DNA from: Sorghum bicolor
Taxonomy: Eukaryota > Streptophyta > Magnoliopsida > Poales > Poaceae
Length of the DNA: 64,000 bases
NCBI RefSeq assembly: GCF_000003195.3
Contig: NC_012870.2
Coordinates: forward strand, 52,720,049 to 52,784,048
Direction: 5' to 3'
Position numbers and translations under genes: made by a program. The notes under the pieces were generated by a model. That model was given only the letters and a program-made list of their open reading frames with translations. It was not told the origin of the DNA and made no database searches. Positions 22,787 to 34,457 of the stretch are shown here, piece after piece. Position 1 is the first letter of the stretch, and the number at the start of each line of letters is the position of its first letter.

Positions 22787-23929
22787 ATGAAGTATAAGTG
22801 AATTGTCCAACTCTAAGCTTTTAGATTCAACTGGTCAATACATGCAACTCAATACGGTTTCAAACCCAATGGTCTCGAGTTCCAATCCTAGCTAGCTCAA
22901 ATAAATAAAATATTTGTTGTTCACTCCAATTCCACATCTAAAGCCTGAGAGAGTCTCTACACGAGGGAGAGTGTTGAAGTATAAGTGAATTATCAACCCG
23001 TCATCGTTGGCTTAAGCTTTTGAGTTGAAAACATATAGCTACGTCCTCACTTCTAACTTCGTATGTGTGCTTCCTATTACCTTCTGCAACAACAGTTGGA
23101 TGGCCCATGTTATGTTACAACAGCCGGAGGGCAATAAGGACTAGTCCTATGCCATTGTTGGATAGAATACTCATAGTTGGATAGAAGTTGATTGAGCTCA
23201 TTGAGTGCCCACCATGATCCCTCGTCCGGCTGCTTGTGGAAGCCAGCATACGTGAGCCTCTCCGAGTGCCACAGTGCAACCATGGTTGCTCAACCTAGAT
23301 ACAAGAATATACTTGAAGTACGAAGGACTAGAGCTAGCTCCATGCTTCATAAGAGCACCATCTTGCTGCCTTTGTTTGCATGCATTGCTCCCACAACTTC
23401 TTTGTCGTCCACAACTTTTGGTGGCTTTGGGCTACCATTTTCTTGGGGATTCGCCTCCCTTTTCTCGAGAAGGGCATGTTGTGCATGGTAGTAGACACTA
23501 GGAGAAGATCCATAATGTGCCCCTATGCTCTGTTCTCTCTACAACTCTCCAATATCTGACCATACCAAGGTGGTGACAGTATACTCATGAGTCGATTGAG
23601 TGTAAGCAAACTTGCTTGTATGTGTATGCAAATTCTCTTTTGGAAGATTGAGGCCAACTGGCTTGACCATTCATGATAGCGATTAGTAGGTTTATCATGT
23701 TCTGAGTCGCCTCAAGCTCAGAAGGTCTATTATCATACATTGAGTGACCCACGAAGGTCTTTATTATTGGACACATTGAGTGCCATAAAGTGTTGGACAA
23801 TATTATTCGCTAACAATGTATCACGAGCCGATCATGACATGGTTTTTTTATAATTATCATGAGCATCATATGCATTGCAATCTCAGTTTGAAAACTTGTA
23901 TTTGCATAAAACAATAGTTCTAGGCTCCA
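22787..23929. repeat. probable copia LTR relic and unassigned sequence
   Basis: TGAAGTATAAGTGAATT occurs at 22788-22804 and almost unchanged at 22975-22990. The second copy is preceded by the purine-rich ACGAGGGAGAG and starts TGTTGAAG, as a polypurine tract plus LTR start would. The rest, to about 23930, shows nothing I recognise. Confidence 0.4.
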
Positions 23930-24920
23930 TTTTGTTCCCTCGGACCGTCCGATGCACCCCAAGACCGTCTGTGAGAGCATCTACGTAGACTTAGCAATTT
24001 TCACCAAGTTAGTGTTCCGACAAACCATCCAGTGATCACCTAGACCATCCCTAGAACATTATATGTACAACAATGACCTATCACCACAACTTCTGTGTCC
24101 CCACATGTCAACACAGGTGTCCTGCTCATGAAGATTGCAAGCACCAGCCATTCTTCGCTAAGTCACTCTCTTGCTATAGTTGTTCCTTTGTCTATAGCCA
24201 CCAATACAAGCAAAAATAGGAGGAGGAAGGAGCGGAGAAGACTATGAGGATCAACCTAGAGATGTCCACAAGAGTTGGGGGTTGTATAGGGACAACCCTC
24301 TCTCCCTAGCAACTAGGAGCAAGAAGGAACTTTTAAGAAAGGGAAGAGCAAGGGAAGAGGTAGGTGAATCTAGTTTTTCCAACTTGTTGAGGGGCTCAAC
24401 AACACCTCCTAGCTCCCTTGGGTAAGATGGATTTGAGCTCAACCATCATTCTCACCAAAAACGAAGATTTAGTGTTCATTACCTAGAAAACATTGCTTAT
24501 GCACTAGATGGTGTTTCAAAGCAATGTATCTAGATTCAACTAGCTAGTTGTGGACTATAGAACCCTAGAAACATCCCACAAACATAGTTTGGTCATGCGC
24601 AAAACCTAGGTGAACACACATTTTGTTCCCACGGGACCATCCGTCCACTCATCGGACCATCTGAGAGAACGTTCACTTAGTTTAGCACTTAGTCTCATGG
24701 TCAATGTTCCCATGGATCACCTGCGAGAACACCGGACTGACCGGTTAAAATATTAAAATATCCAACCCGAGAGGAGCCGATTCAGGCTATGCACTCATAG
24801 ACCATCCATTAGGACACCGAACCATCCACGAGATCACACACTTAGAATTTCTAGAATTGCTCCGGTAGACCATTCCCTAAGACTTACAAATGTTCTCCTA
24901 GATCGATCGTCCACTATTAT
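23930..24920. repeat. degenerate LTR-like block with GGACCGTCC-type motifs
   Basis: Contains scattered, diverged copies of a CGGACCATCC/CGGACCGTCC motif (near 23940, 23965, 24025, 24640, 24650, 24730, 24825 and 24905), like the arrays seen in promoter parts of some grass LTRs. No LTR ends or target duplications were found. No coding sequence. Confidence 0.4.
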
Positions 24921-27034
24921 ATTGATGGAACCTATTTAGTTATGCTTCACAAATATGACATATACTACTGTAGCCCATATGTTATACATCTTTGCAAAGC
25001 ACATCATGTTATCTAATTCAATACATTGTATTCATTTTGCATCATGCATTCATTAGGTAATGCGGTCTCCAAAGGAGTCAACACTGAGGAGACCCAAACA
25101 CTACAAGTGACCGACAAGCCACGACCCAAACAATCCCAAGGCAGAAACCTAAGCACTTCGAACTCTTTTTTTAGATTGCATAATATGCCTAAGGTTAAGT
25201 AAATGTATTGCTATGTTTCAATATGACTAGAAATCCTATATTTGCCTATTTGAGCTCTCATTCCTTGAATTAATCAATGACTGTTTACCTTTGTTATTGA
25301 ATTAAACCATGCTTAGCTTGCTTAAACAGTAGAAGTCAAGATGAGTCTGGGTTTCTCATCTCTCACATGATTTAGGAAATCATTGTCCACTAAGCAACAT
25401 ATATGGAGTTATGATCTAAAACTTGACCAAGATAATGAGAATGCATTTGAATGATCAGCAAGGGGTTGGACCATGGCAAGATGGTTGAGGTCTTGGCTTG
25501 GATGGTGTAGTTTGCTAATCGTTAAGGATCATGTATCCATGGAAGCAAGCCAAGTACTTAGTTGCAATTGATTTTTCTATGGATTCAGCACGAGGAGTGA
25601 CACAGGGTAGCTAGGAAACCGGTACTCTTGTACCCATTCAAACCTTTAGTGGGCATTCTTAGCCAAACTGGGGAAAGGTGGAGGCGACATTAAGATATCC
25701 CTTATGTACCAACATACCAAGGTGGTGGGGTTAATTTGTACCCGTCTGTAGAGTCTTGATTTTGAATGGTATAAGTTATGTAATTCCAAATACGGATTAG
25801 AGTTGAAATGAGGATTTAAGGAAGAGCAAGATCCAATGCAAAGTTGCTTAAATTTTATTTGGACCAAGCTATGCTTGTTAATGGTTGAGTTCTGAGGTTC
25901 ACATTTATATTCTTGTACAGAATGCTTCAGGCAAAACCAACTGCACTTCTTGCTACTAACCAAATGCATAATCCTTGTATTATATTGGATAAATCGTGTG
26001 GATTACATTGGAGTACTCACCCTATGATTGTTTAAGTTTTTTAGGTAGTGTTGCCCAACCTTATGGGTTCTTCTATGCACCCATGTCTGCCGAGGACCAA
26101 GAGTGGTAGAGGGACAATAGTTGCATAGTTGTGTGCAAGATGACATCATCCACACATGTTATTTCAAAAAGTATGTTGTCAACGACTTCTGCTTGTACTT
26201 TGTTGGTTACAATTGTATTGTGTTACGACTAAGTTTGTGAACAACTTATTTGTAACTTAATGTACTCTTTTAGTATGATGTAATCTATCTGTCTTGTAAT
26301 GGTTTCCTTTTCATACACGTGATCCTAGATGAAGATTGGTTAAGTACATCATATGGGTGATGTACCAGGATGACCGATTAAGTTCTTTATCTAACTTAAT
26401 AAGTAATGAAAGACTATTGAGTTAGGTAATCTATTTCAAAGGGAGCTGATCCTGACACAGTGTCAATAGGCAGAAGGACATTTTGCCATGACGAGCAGCA
26501 GCACTGCGCTCGTTGAGTTAATAACGATAAAAATGAGTGGCATGTGAGTGTTCGGCGTTGAGCACTCAGCTCCATAGTCTTAATTGGCTGCATGCCATAA
26601 ACTCCTGGCCAAATCATGAGTTGAGTACTTGGTCCAAGTTGATCAAAGCTTTCCAAGTTTTCTAGAGGGCATGCTCGAAGATTCGAGTGCAGTGGTGAGG
26701 ACAAAAGAAATTAAGGTATGGCAAAGTCAATAACATATGTAGCAAAGTAATATCTCTTGTTGAAATGGTTTATACACTAGACATAATGATCGGTAAGCAC
26801 AAAATATATAAATAAACACATTTAAGATAAATAGAATAATTTTATATTAGATTATGCTAATTACAGGTTTGCAACATGTACCTCTAGTTTTGGCATTTCC
26901 CTTTCTTGTGCCCTTTCCTTTTGGTTCCATATTGATTTAATAATTTAGTGTGCTTTAAAATCAACCAACCAAATTAACTGATAACAAAAAAACTGAATAA
27001 ACAACAAACAACAGAGGGGGAATATCCAGTTTTA
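24921..27034. other. unassigned intergenic sequence
   Basis: No open frame with a family signature. A short plus-strand stretch near 26010-26100 (CLSFLGSVAQPYGFFYAPMSAED in broken frame) may be retrotransposon-derived. Otherwise I see nothing. Confidence 0.35.
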
Positions 27035-27196
27035 GAGAGCCTTATCCATAGGACTAACAACTGGTAGACTATTTTTTAGTCCCTAAGTATCCAAATAGGC
27101 AGATTAATTCTTAGTCACTAGTCATGGACTAGTTGTAAGTTCACTAGTTCGCTCTAATAGGACTAGTTGTTAGACCTAGTTTATCCAAACAGCCCC
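27035..27196. mobile_element. Tourist-like MITE
   Basis: The 162-bp element is flanked by TTA on both sides (27032-27034 and 27197-27199), the PIF/Harbinger target. The ends are imperfect inverted repeats (left GAGAGCCTTATCC...GACTAACAAC, right ...GTTGTTAGACC...CCAAACAGCCCC). Confidence 0.6.
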
Positions 27197-27199
27197 TTA

Positions 27200-28479
27200 C
27201 TCTCTGTGTCTGTGCCGAGCTGCAGACTTTGGCGGAGTTGCAGAGGGCGGGTCACAAATTGAATCAGGGAAATTTGGGTGGAGTTGCGTAGGACTGCAAG
27301 TAAAATTGAACCAGGGCAATTTGGGAGGGCTGCAGACTTGCAGGAGCAGGCACTAGGCGACTAGGGCTAGCAGTTCATCTAATCATCGTATATTCTATAG
27401 TCGTCGCTAGTACCAGTTCAGAGGCGAACTCAGCAAGTCACGATCAACACAAAGGGTTGCTGGCTCGTGCTGCTTTTTGGCTTCGGGATGGAAAACAAAC
27501 GGACAGACCCCAATCCACACAAAACGAACAGATGGACTTACAAACTATGACATTGAAATGTCGTAGTGTAAACTCCAATTCTCTAAGGGCAAAAAGCCCA
27601 AATGACCATACTTTCCAGCACAAGCACAGCCCACAAGGCCCAAAGGTCGAGTAATATTGGTTCGCCTTTACTCGTGAATCGAAGTTGTCTTCTTCCTCGA
27701 ACGGACATACATTTCATCTTAAGAGTTCTAGCGAAAGCGACCTTCTGCCCATGGCTGCTGGGCGATTTGGGGTGCACGTGTGCGGCAGAAGGTGGAGCCA
27801 TGAATACAATGACAATGCAACTATGATGGTGTTCTGTCGTGGTGATAGTGCGGATGTGGGATCAGCCTCATGAGGCTGCTCATACTAAGCAGTGGTAAAG
27901 ATGGCTCAAGCCTGAAGGTTCGCATATGGACAACTTCAAGATGGAGTCTGTTAGGTATGTGTTCAATATGGGTAGGTTATGCTAGGACTTGTATTAGGAG
28001 TTAAGGTAAAGCTAGAGTCAATCTCCTAGAGTATAAGACAATCCTTGTTATATCTATGAGACGATTGGGCTACTGGTTCCTCGTGCAGCTGTTGTTTTTA
28101 TATGTGGAGTAGTGCATGTAGTCATGCCTCAAGGATGTAGGCACATGGGCAAACCTCATTAGAAAAACATTGTTCCTCGGTGTTGTTCTACTTCTATGTG
28201 TATTCTTTGGTTAGTAAATCCAATATAATCAAGATATAACCGTGCACTCTAAAAGGGTGGACCCCAATCCAAATCAGGTAAATCTATGGAGTACCGCCTA
28301 GCTAAGAGGCTGAGTACATATATATCATCCAATTACAACCAATAATTCTAACCTCCTAGCGTTTTTCTTATCAAATTTTTTCTTTTCACTCAGACCTGGT
28401 AGTGTCTACAACTTCACAATGGTATTGGTGAATCGCAAGGATAGTACAAACCGTGTCCGGTTGTGGACTTGCATGTACG
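27200..28479. other. unassigned intergenic sequence
   Basis: No recognised gene. Short ORFs on both strands around 27457-27873 overlap each other and lack domain features. Confidence 0.35.
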
Positions 28480-29070
28480 ACAATAGGAACAATAAGTGGA
28501 TGTTGATGCGAGGCTGCTGTCATTGACTGAATTTGCGGACTATTCTTCCAATCCAAGCTCGCTTGTTTGAACGAGGAACCTCGGTGGTCATTTTCCATGA
28601 TATCTAATGTGGTACTCTTATCCTCACGAAAGGCACTGTTTTATGGACGATAGTGAATAGCACAGCAAAAGAATCTATCAATGGCACAGTAGTATAGCTG
28701 ATAATGCTGATGGGTGCCAGATAAAAACATATAGACCAAAACTGAACTCTCCGCTTACTAAAATCGGATGGAACATTGAAAGAATAGAAACTGGAAGATA
28801 TTCCATAAACCATGTACTAAAAATACAAAATACAAGCTTGTATTTGTTGAAAGATTTTCGATGATAAACTGACAAAACGTCGATATCCACCATCCACGGT
28901 GCATGAATGTGCAAGAAAAACAAAAGGCAGGTGGTAAGGTCACGGACGCTAGGAGTACATATTTGTGGATCCCTGACATCAATTAGTTACGATGAACCCA
29001 CAACCCCAATTAGTTTTAGTTTTTTCTCCTGAGTTGATGAGAAAACACATCACAATTCACAAGAACTATT
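28480..29070. repeat. diverged duplicate block, copy A
   Basis: Shares collinear segments with 33530-34170: GGAACAATAAGTGGATGTTG, GCGGACTATTC, GAACTCTCCGCTTACT, ATGATAAACTGACAAAACG and CCCAATTAGTTTTAG have matching counterparts in the same order and orientation. The function of the block is unknown; small minus-strand frames are not shared. Confidence 0.65.
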
Positions 29071-29426
29071 ATTTGTGAGTGTTTGAAGTAATGCACTTCT
29101 GTCATATGAGGTAGTTACAACATTAGTATGTTAAGATGGATTATTTTGAATACACAAAAAGTATGTGAAATGAATGCCTGGCCTGTAATACTACAAGTGT
29201 TAATAATATATCTTACAAATTTAAAGTATTTTGATATGCATGGAACAACTGTGTATAGAATTTGTGGACTATTCCGAAATAAATATCGAACCAAATCTTG
29301 AGAGTCATGGAACAAATTTTAAGCATTTATAACTCAGGTGTCAGGTCAAGCAACTGGCGTTCAATGACCGGTGTACATGTGTTGTAGAGGAGCTGAAACG
29401 AAACGGAGTTCACGACGGTCTCCTGT

Positions 29427-30383
29427 CACTAGTACACAAAGGTAGGCGGTTGGTAACCCTTTTTTACAGGCGGTTTAGCGAACCGTCTGTATTTGGTGGC
29501 CTGTGGAAATAAATTTTTTCACAGGCGGGTAACTGAGAACCGCCTGTGGAAATGCATTTCTACAAGCGGTTCAGTTGTGCCAACCGTATGTAGAAATCTT
29601 TTTCCAGAAAATATAAATATGAAATCGGTTTTTAAAAATAGGAAAAAAAAAAGATTTTAATACAGGGAAGGCCCACTGGCTATTCGCAAGTCGCGCATTT
29701 TTTCGCGTAAAATCGCGTGCTACGCGGTCGGTGGGATTCGAACCTGAGACCTCGCCCTCGCGCGTACCCTCCTCTACCACTCAGTTATGTTTAGATTAGA
29801 GTTTAGTTCCCCACATACTATCACAAACCAAGTATAAATTGATTATTTGAGGCCCTAAACGGATTCAAATGGAAAAGTCGTCAACTACAAAGTTTTACAA
29901 CTTTTTAAGATCTACAACTTTTATATTGGTAGTTCCTTCATCCGAGGTCATTTACAAAATTTGAATTTCAAATTTGAGAAATTCAAACGTAGTTTTCAAT
30001 GATAAGATGATTTCAAATGAAAAAATTATCAACTACAAAGTTTCATAACTTTTCAAGATCTACAACTTTCATTTTGACGGTTTTTTCAAACGAGGTCATT
30101 TGAAAAGCTCAAAAAATTCAAGTTCAAATGTATTTCTACAGGCGGATTTCTTAAGAAACCGCCTGTAGAAATATGATTTCTACAGGTGGTTCCTTAAGAA
30201 ATCCACCTGTAGAAATACATGATTTCTACAGGCGGTTTTGTTAGGAAAACCGCCTGTAAAAATTGATTTTCACAGGCGGTTTTGTGGTCGGGTAAGCCAA
30301 TTTCTTTCTACAGGCGTTCTTTAATTAAAACCGTCTGTAAAAATTATGTTCCACCGCTGGCTTTGAGCAATTCTGTACTAGTG
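29427..30383. mobile_element. non-autonomous CACTA element 1 (ACAGGCGGTT type)
   Basis: Starts CACTAGTAC, ends GTACTAGTG, and is flanked by the 3-bp duplication TGT (29424-29426 and 30384-30386). Both subterminal regions carry many direct and inverted copies of (T)ACAGGCGGTT, usual binding sites for CACTA transposase. The AT-rich core (29790-30120) resembles that of the second element. The minus strand near 29725-29790 carries a tRNA-like box pair (GTGGTAGAGG and GGTTCGAATCCC). No transposase is encoded. Confidence 0.88.
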
Positions 30384-30910
30384 TGTTGAGCACATAAGTG
30401 GCAGTAGCTAATAATCCCTTGGTCCAATATGACGGAGGCATGGAGCCATGAATTAGTAAAGTGCAAATGGTATTATTGATGGTGCAAAGTTTGCGTTCAG
30501 CATTACAGTAAAGATACAAAAGTCACACAAAGCATACTTACATAGAAATTCACTTTGTTTGTCAAAAGGTAGCTTTAGGACAAGTTCGAGTGTGCTGCAT
30601 GTCCATTCTTCTCACGGTTCGCGCACATATCATGATCAAGGCTAACCTGTGCAGTTATTCTCCTGCTGAGGCTGCAGGCAAGTATTATTTTAGACATACA
30701 TATGTGTTGGATTCACATTCACATTGGTCATGTAACATGTAACACAAGTCATTTTTAGTCTCTCTCTATATAAAATGTCACCAGACTAAGGGGGTACGAG
30801 GTGTTCTCTTAATTCATTGTCTCAGCTTATTTTACCTTTTTTCATAGTAACAAGCCTGCAACATTCTTAGGCCAAATGTATGACTGATGAAACAAATGAA
30901 GATTTACACA

Positions 30911-32240
30911 CACTACAGGATTATGAGACTTTGCCGAGTGCTCGGGCACTCGGCAAAGGCCCCTCTCGCACTCGGCAAAGGCTTTGCCGAGCGCCTGCTC
31001 GGTAAAAGCTGCTCGGCAAAGGGATTTTTTGCCGAGTGCCACGTGTCAGACACTCTGCAAAGGCTTTGTCGAGTGCCAGATCAACACTTGGCAAAGACAA
31101 AAACGAAAAAATCCCAAAAAATAAGAAAAAATTTTAGGGAGAGGGCTGCCATCAGCTAGCATCTCCCCACTTTTACCAACAAAATTTGCAACTTTACTGC
31201 ATCTGAGATTCGAACCTAGAACCTCTCTCACAAGCACTTTACTCCTTATTCACTGCACTACACCATCACTTGTAACTATATTTCATTTTGGTTCCTCATA
31301 TATTATACCAAATCACATATAAATTGATTATTTGAGTCTCTAAACAATTTCAAATCAAAAAGTTGTCAACTACAAAGTTTTGTAACTTTTTCAGCTCTAT
31401 AATTTTTATTTAGGGAGTTTCTCCATCCTAGGTCGTTTACAAAATTTGAATTTCAAATTTGAGAAATGTAAACGTAGTTTTTGTATAACAAGATGATTTC
31501 AAATCAAAAAGTTATCAACTACAAAGTTTCATAACTTTTCAAGACCTACAAAGTTTATTTAGGTAGTTTTTTCATCTGAGGTAATTTTAAAAAATTAAAT
31601 TTAAAAATTTTTAAATAAAGACACAGTTTGAAATGACAAGATAAACTCAAATAAAAAAGTTGTCAACTATAAAATTTCATAACTTTTCAAGTTTATTTTT
31701 GTTGTTTGGTCATTTGCTCATTTGACACGGTAATTCTATCATTTTTCACAAATCTTATATATCTCTCTTATATTTCCTAGAACCTAGAACTATAAGAGAG
31801 ATATAAAATTTGTGAACAAATTTATTTTCATTTTGTCAAATGAAGAAATGGTCAAAATAAATATTATAGATCTTGAGAAGCTATACAACTTTGTAGTTCA
31901 AAACTTTTTGATTTGAATTTGTTTAGTGCTTCAAAATTTGATTTTGAAATTTTCTTTGTCGAGTGTTTTTTTAGCACTCGGCAAAGACCTTCAAAATTTG
32001 ATTTGAAATTTTCTTTGTTGAGTGTTTTTTTAGCACTCGCCAAAGAAGATCTTTGCCGAGTGTCAAAAAAAACACTGGGCAAAGAGTGTTCTTTGCCGAG
32101 TGCCAAAATAACACTCGGCAAAGAAGGTCTTTGCCGAATGTCGAACGTGGCACTTGGCAAAGGCCAGTCTTTGCCGAGTGCCTGTCCCCTGCACTTGGCA
32201 AAAGGTCGGGCGCTCGGCAAAGCGCGAGTTTGCCGTAGTG
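30911..32240. mobile_element. non-autonomous CACTA element 2 (TTTGCCGAGTG type)
   Basis: Starts CACTACAGGA, ends TGCCGTAGTG, with flanking ACA/ACG (an imperfect 3-bp duplication). The subterminal regions (30930-31095 and 31955-32230) hold over fifteen copies of TTTGCCGAGTG or its complement. The core (31270-31640) is homologous to the core of element 1. A minus-strand tRNA B-box-like GGTTCGAATCTC lies near 31205-31225. No transposase is encoded. Confidence 0.88.
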
Positions 32241-33529
32241 ACGAATCAGTCCAATTATTACAGAGTTCGAATGTGGGAACAAATAAAGTAGTAACCTAGT
32301 ACTGTTGTTAGAATCAATGCGGCAATGCATGCGCGCTTTTCTTTTTATCAATTTGGAAAAGGGAAGGCAGTGTTGTTCAATTTCAGGATCTTGACGAACT
32401 TTGCTTCTTCTAGACTAATGCACAATATGTGACAATGACAAATAATGTCCAGGTATAGCCGTATAGGCCAGGATATACACGGGGATAATAAGACAGGAAA
32501 AGAAATGAAAGTGCATGTCTGTTCTGTCCATCAGGCCGTAAAAATTGACTCAGAAAATACTAGCTTAACCAACCTTCTAAAAAAAAGCTTAACCAACGCT
32601 TTGAGTAGGTGATTCAGTACTTGTTGAGGAAAATAACAGAAGCTGTTGATTTCAGAACCACATATTTGCACCAACACGGTGTGAGAACATATTTAATAGA
32701 AGTTATATACTCTCCAATCCAGAAAATAATACAGTTCTAGTTCATACCAAATCAAATTATTTTCATTGACAAGTTTAGCTTATCAGCCACTAATTTTCAG
32801 TCACGGAATAATATTTTTCTCTTAGAACAAATTAGCCATCAACTGCAGAAACAATCAGCCGAGATATAGACATGGGAGAGTAACTGCTCCCTGGAAGTAG
32901 GAAATAATTTTGTAGTAACTTTACACAATATAATTAATGAGCGAGGCAGGTGAGGTGGTTATACTAATTTTTTTCTATCAATCAAACATGGTTGTGTTCA
33001 ACTGTTCAGAGGTACTAGAAGATTAACAAATTGGAAACTGTTGGGCACAAACCGAATCCAGTTGGATGGGCATGTACAATAATGTAACGATGGGAATATA
33101 CAGCGTGCGCGATGAGCAATGGTGTTCGTCTGGTTTGAATTGTTCTTCTTGATGACTGGCCGGGTGCAGAATGGGTTCAATGAATCAGCTTTAAGAAAAC
33201 CTTATGACTGTACAGCTCGCCTTATTATTTTTTCCCTAATCTATCAGTTTCATATATGGTAACGTGCTTTAACTTCCTCACCAAAACTTTGGTGGTTCAT
33301 TATGTTTTTATCACTCATCATCATGGGTCATGTGTGATGTTTTCAGCAAAAACTGAAGAGTTTAGTTGCCTCTTTATAATGACCATAGTTTTTGTATCTT
33401 TCAATCAAAATTCAAAAAGGATTATGCGCTCAGACTCACAGCGGTAGTCGAATGGTTCAGAAGTTTTGATAAAGAATACTAACAACTTGGCACGTATAGG
33501 ACAAAAAGGATCTAGTTTGATTGGCAGCA
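32241..33529. other. unassigned sequence with a small foldback MITE relic (32769-32870)
   Basis: The MITE relic reads TTTAGCTTATCAGCCACTAA at its left and is related to the copies at 15459, 18180 and 36139. Around 33050-33090 a stretch (ACAAACCGAATCCAGTTGGA) weakly resembles 28450-28490. Nothing else recognised. Confidence 0.4.
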
Positions 33530-34170
33530 TGCACAACAAAAGGAACAATAAGTGGATGTTGATGTGATGACGTGCATGGCCATTGACTGGATTCTTAGCG
33601 GACTATTCCAAGCCATTTTGTTTGAACGAAGAACACAACATCCGTCGTTATGTTCCACGTACTTGAAAATGTCGTACGTAAACGGTCTCCTGAAAACACC
33701 GTTTAATGCTAGTCTGGTAGTGATGATGCGGATGCCTGTTGTGATGAGCATACTAGACTGGAACAACTGAACTTTCCGCTTACTGAGACTGGACTGGACT
33801 TTCAAGAAAATAATAGTATCTTATATATCTTCCTATCGCAAAATAAAAGAAAAAAAATAAACTTGCATGTGTACTTCTTGAAATCTTTGATGAAAAACTC
33901 ACAATATGTCAATACCTACGATTTACCAACATGCAAGGATGACAAAAGGCTCTCTTTGCCGTGTTTTTTGTTTTATTCTAATTTATGTTTCATATGGCAC
34001 CGCAATTCTCATGCCGTCCACTACAAAACAAAACAAAACAAAACAAATGCTCCGGTAGTAAGGACAAACATATAGGATGACAGGAACCGTGCCAATGAAC
34101 GCTTCAGGCAGCAATCGTGCAAATGCTTGTCCATTTCGTACCCAATTAGTTTCAGAGGGTGTTTAATTAT
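33530..34170. repeat. diverged duplicate block, copy B
   Basis: Collinear with 28480-29070 (see copy A). It ends about 290 bp from the stop codon of the U-box gene, so copy B lies in the 3' flank of that gene. The AAAACAAAACAAAACAAAAC run at 34025-34045 is a short simple repeat unique to this copy. Confidence 0.65.
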
Positions 34171-34457
34171 AATTTTTCATTTATTTTTCCCATGTTACAC
34201 AAGAAGCTGGATTTCTCAGGTTTTCCACGGGGTAGGACTATGACTTGATATTTTTGATTCACTTAAGTTTAGAATCATGCAGAGTTTGTAGTCTTCAGTT
34301 CTAGGTTAAATAGCATACATTTGTTAGCTATTACAATATTTATTATGTACAACTTCCTTTGTGATATATATACGTATACGACATGTTTCCTATATATAGC
34401 TAATAACATATGAACCTTTTTTCTTATGCCATATATATTATATTCACAGAAAACTAA

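Noticed and set aside
26414..26704. 96-codon minus-strand frame
   Set aside because: No recognisable domain, no neighbouring exon and no start context; left in unassigned sequence.
29725..29790. A genuine tRNA gene in CACTA element 1
   Set aside because: A- and B-box-like strings exist, but no acceptor stem or anticodon arm can be drawn; treated as a relic inside the transposon.
31864..32351. Overlapping frames rich in LPSA/LCRV repeats
   Set aside because: They translate the TTTGCCGAGTG subterminal repeats of the CACTA element.
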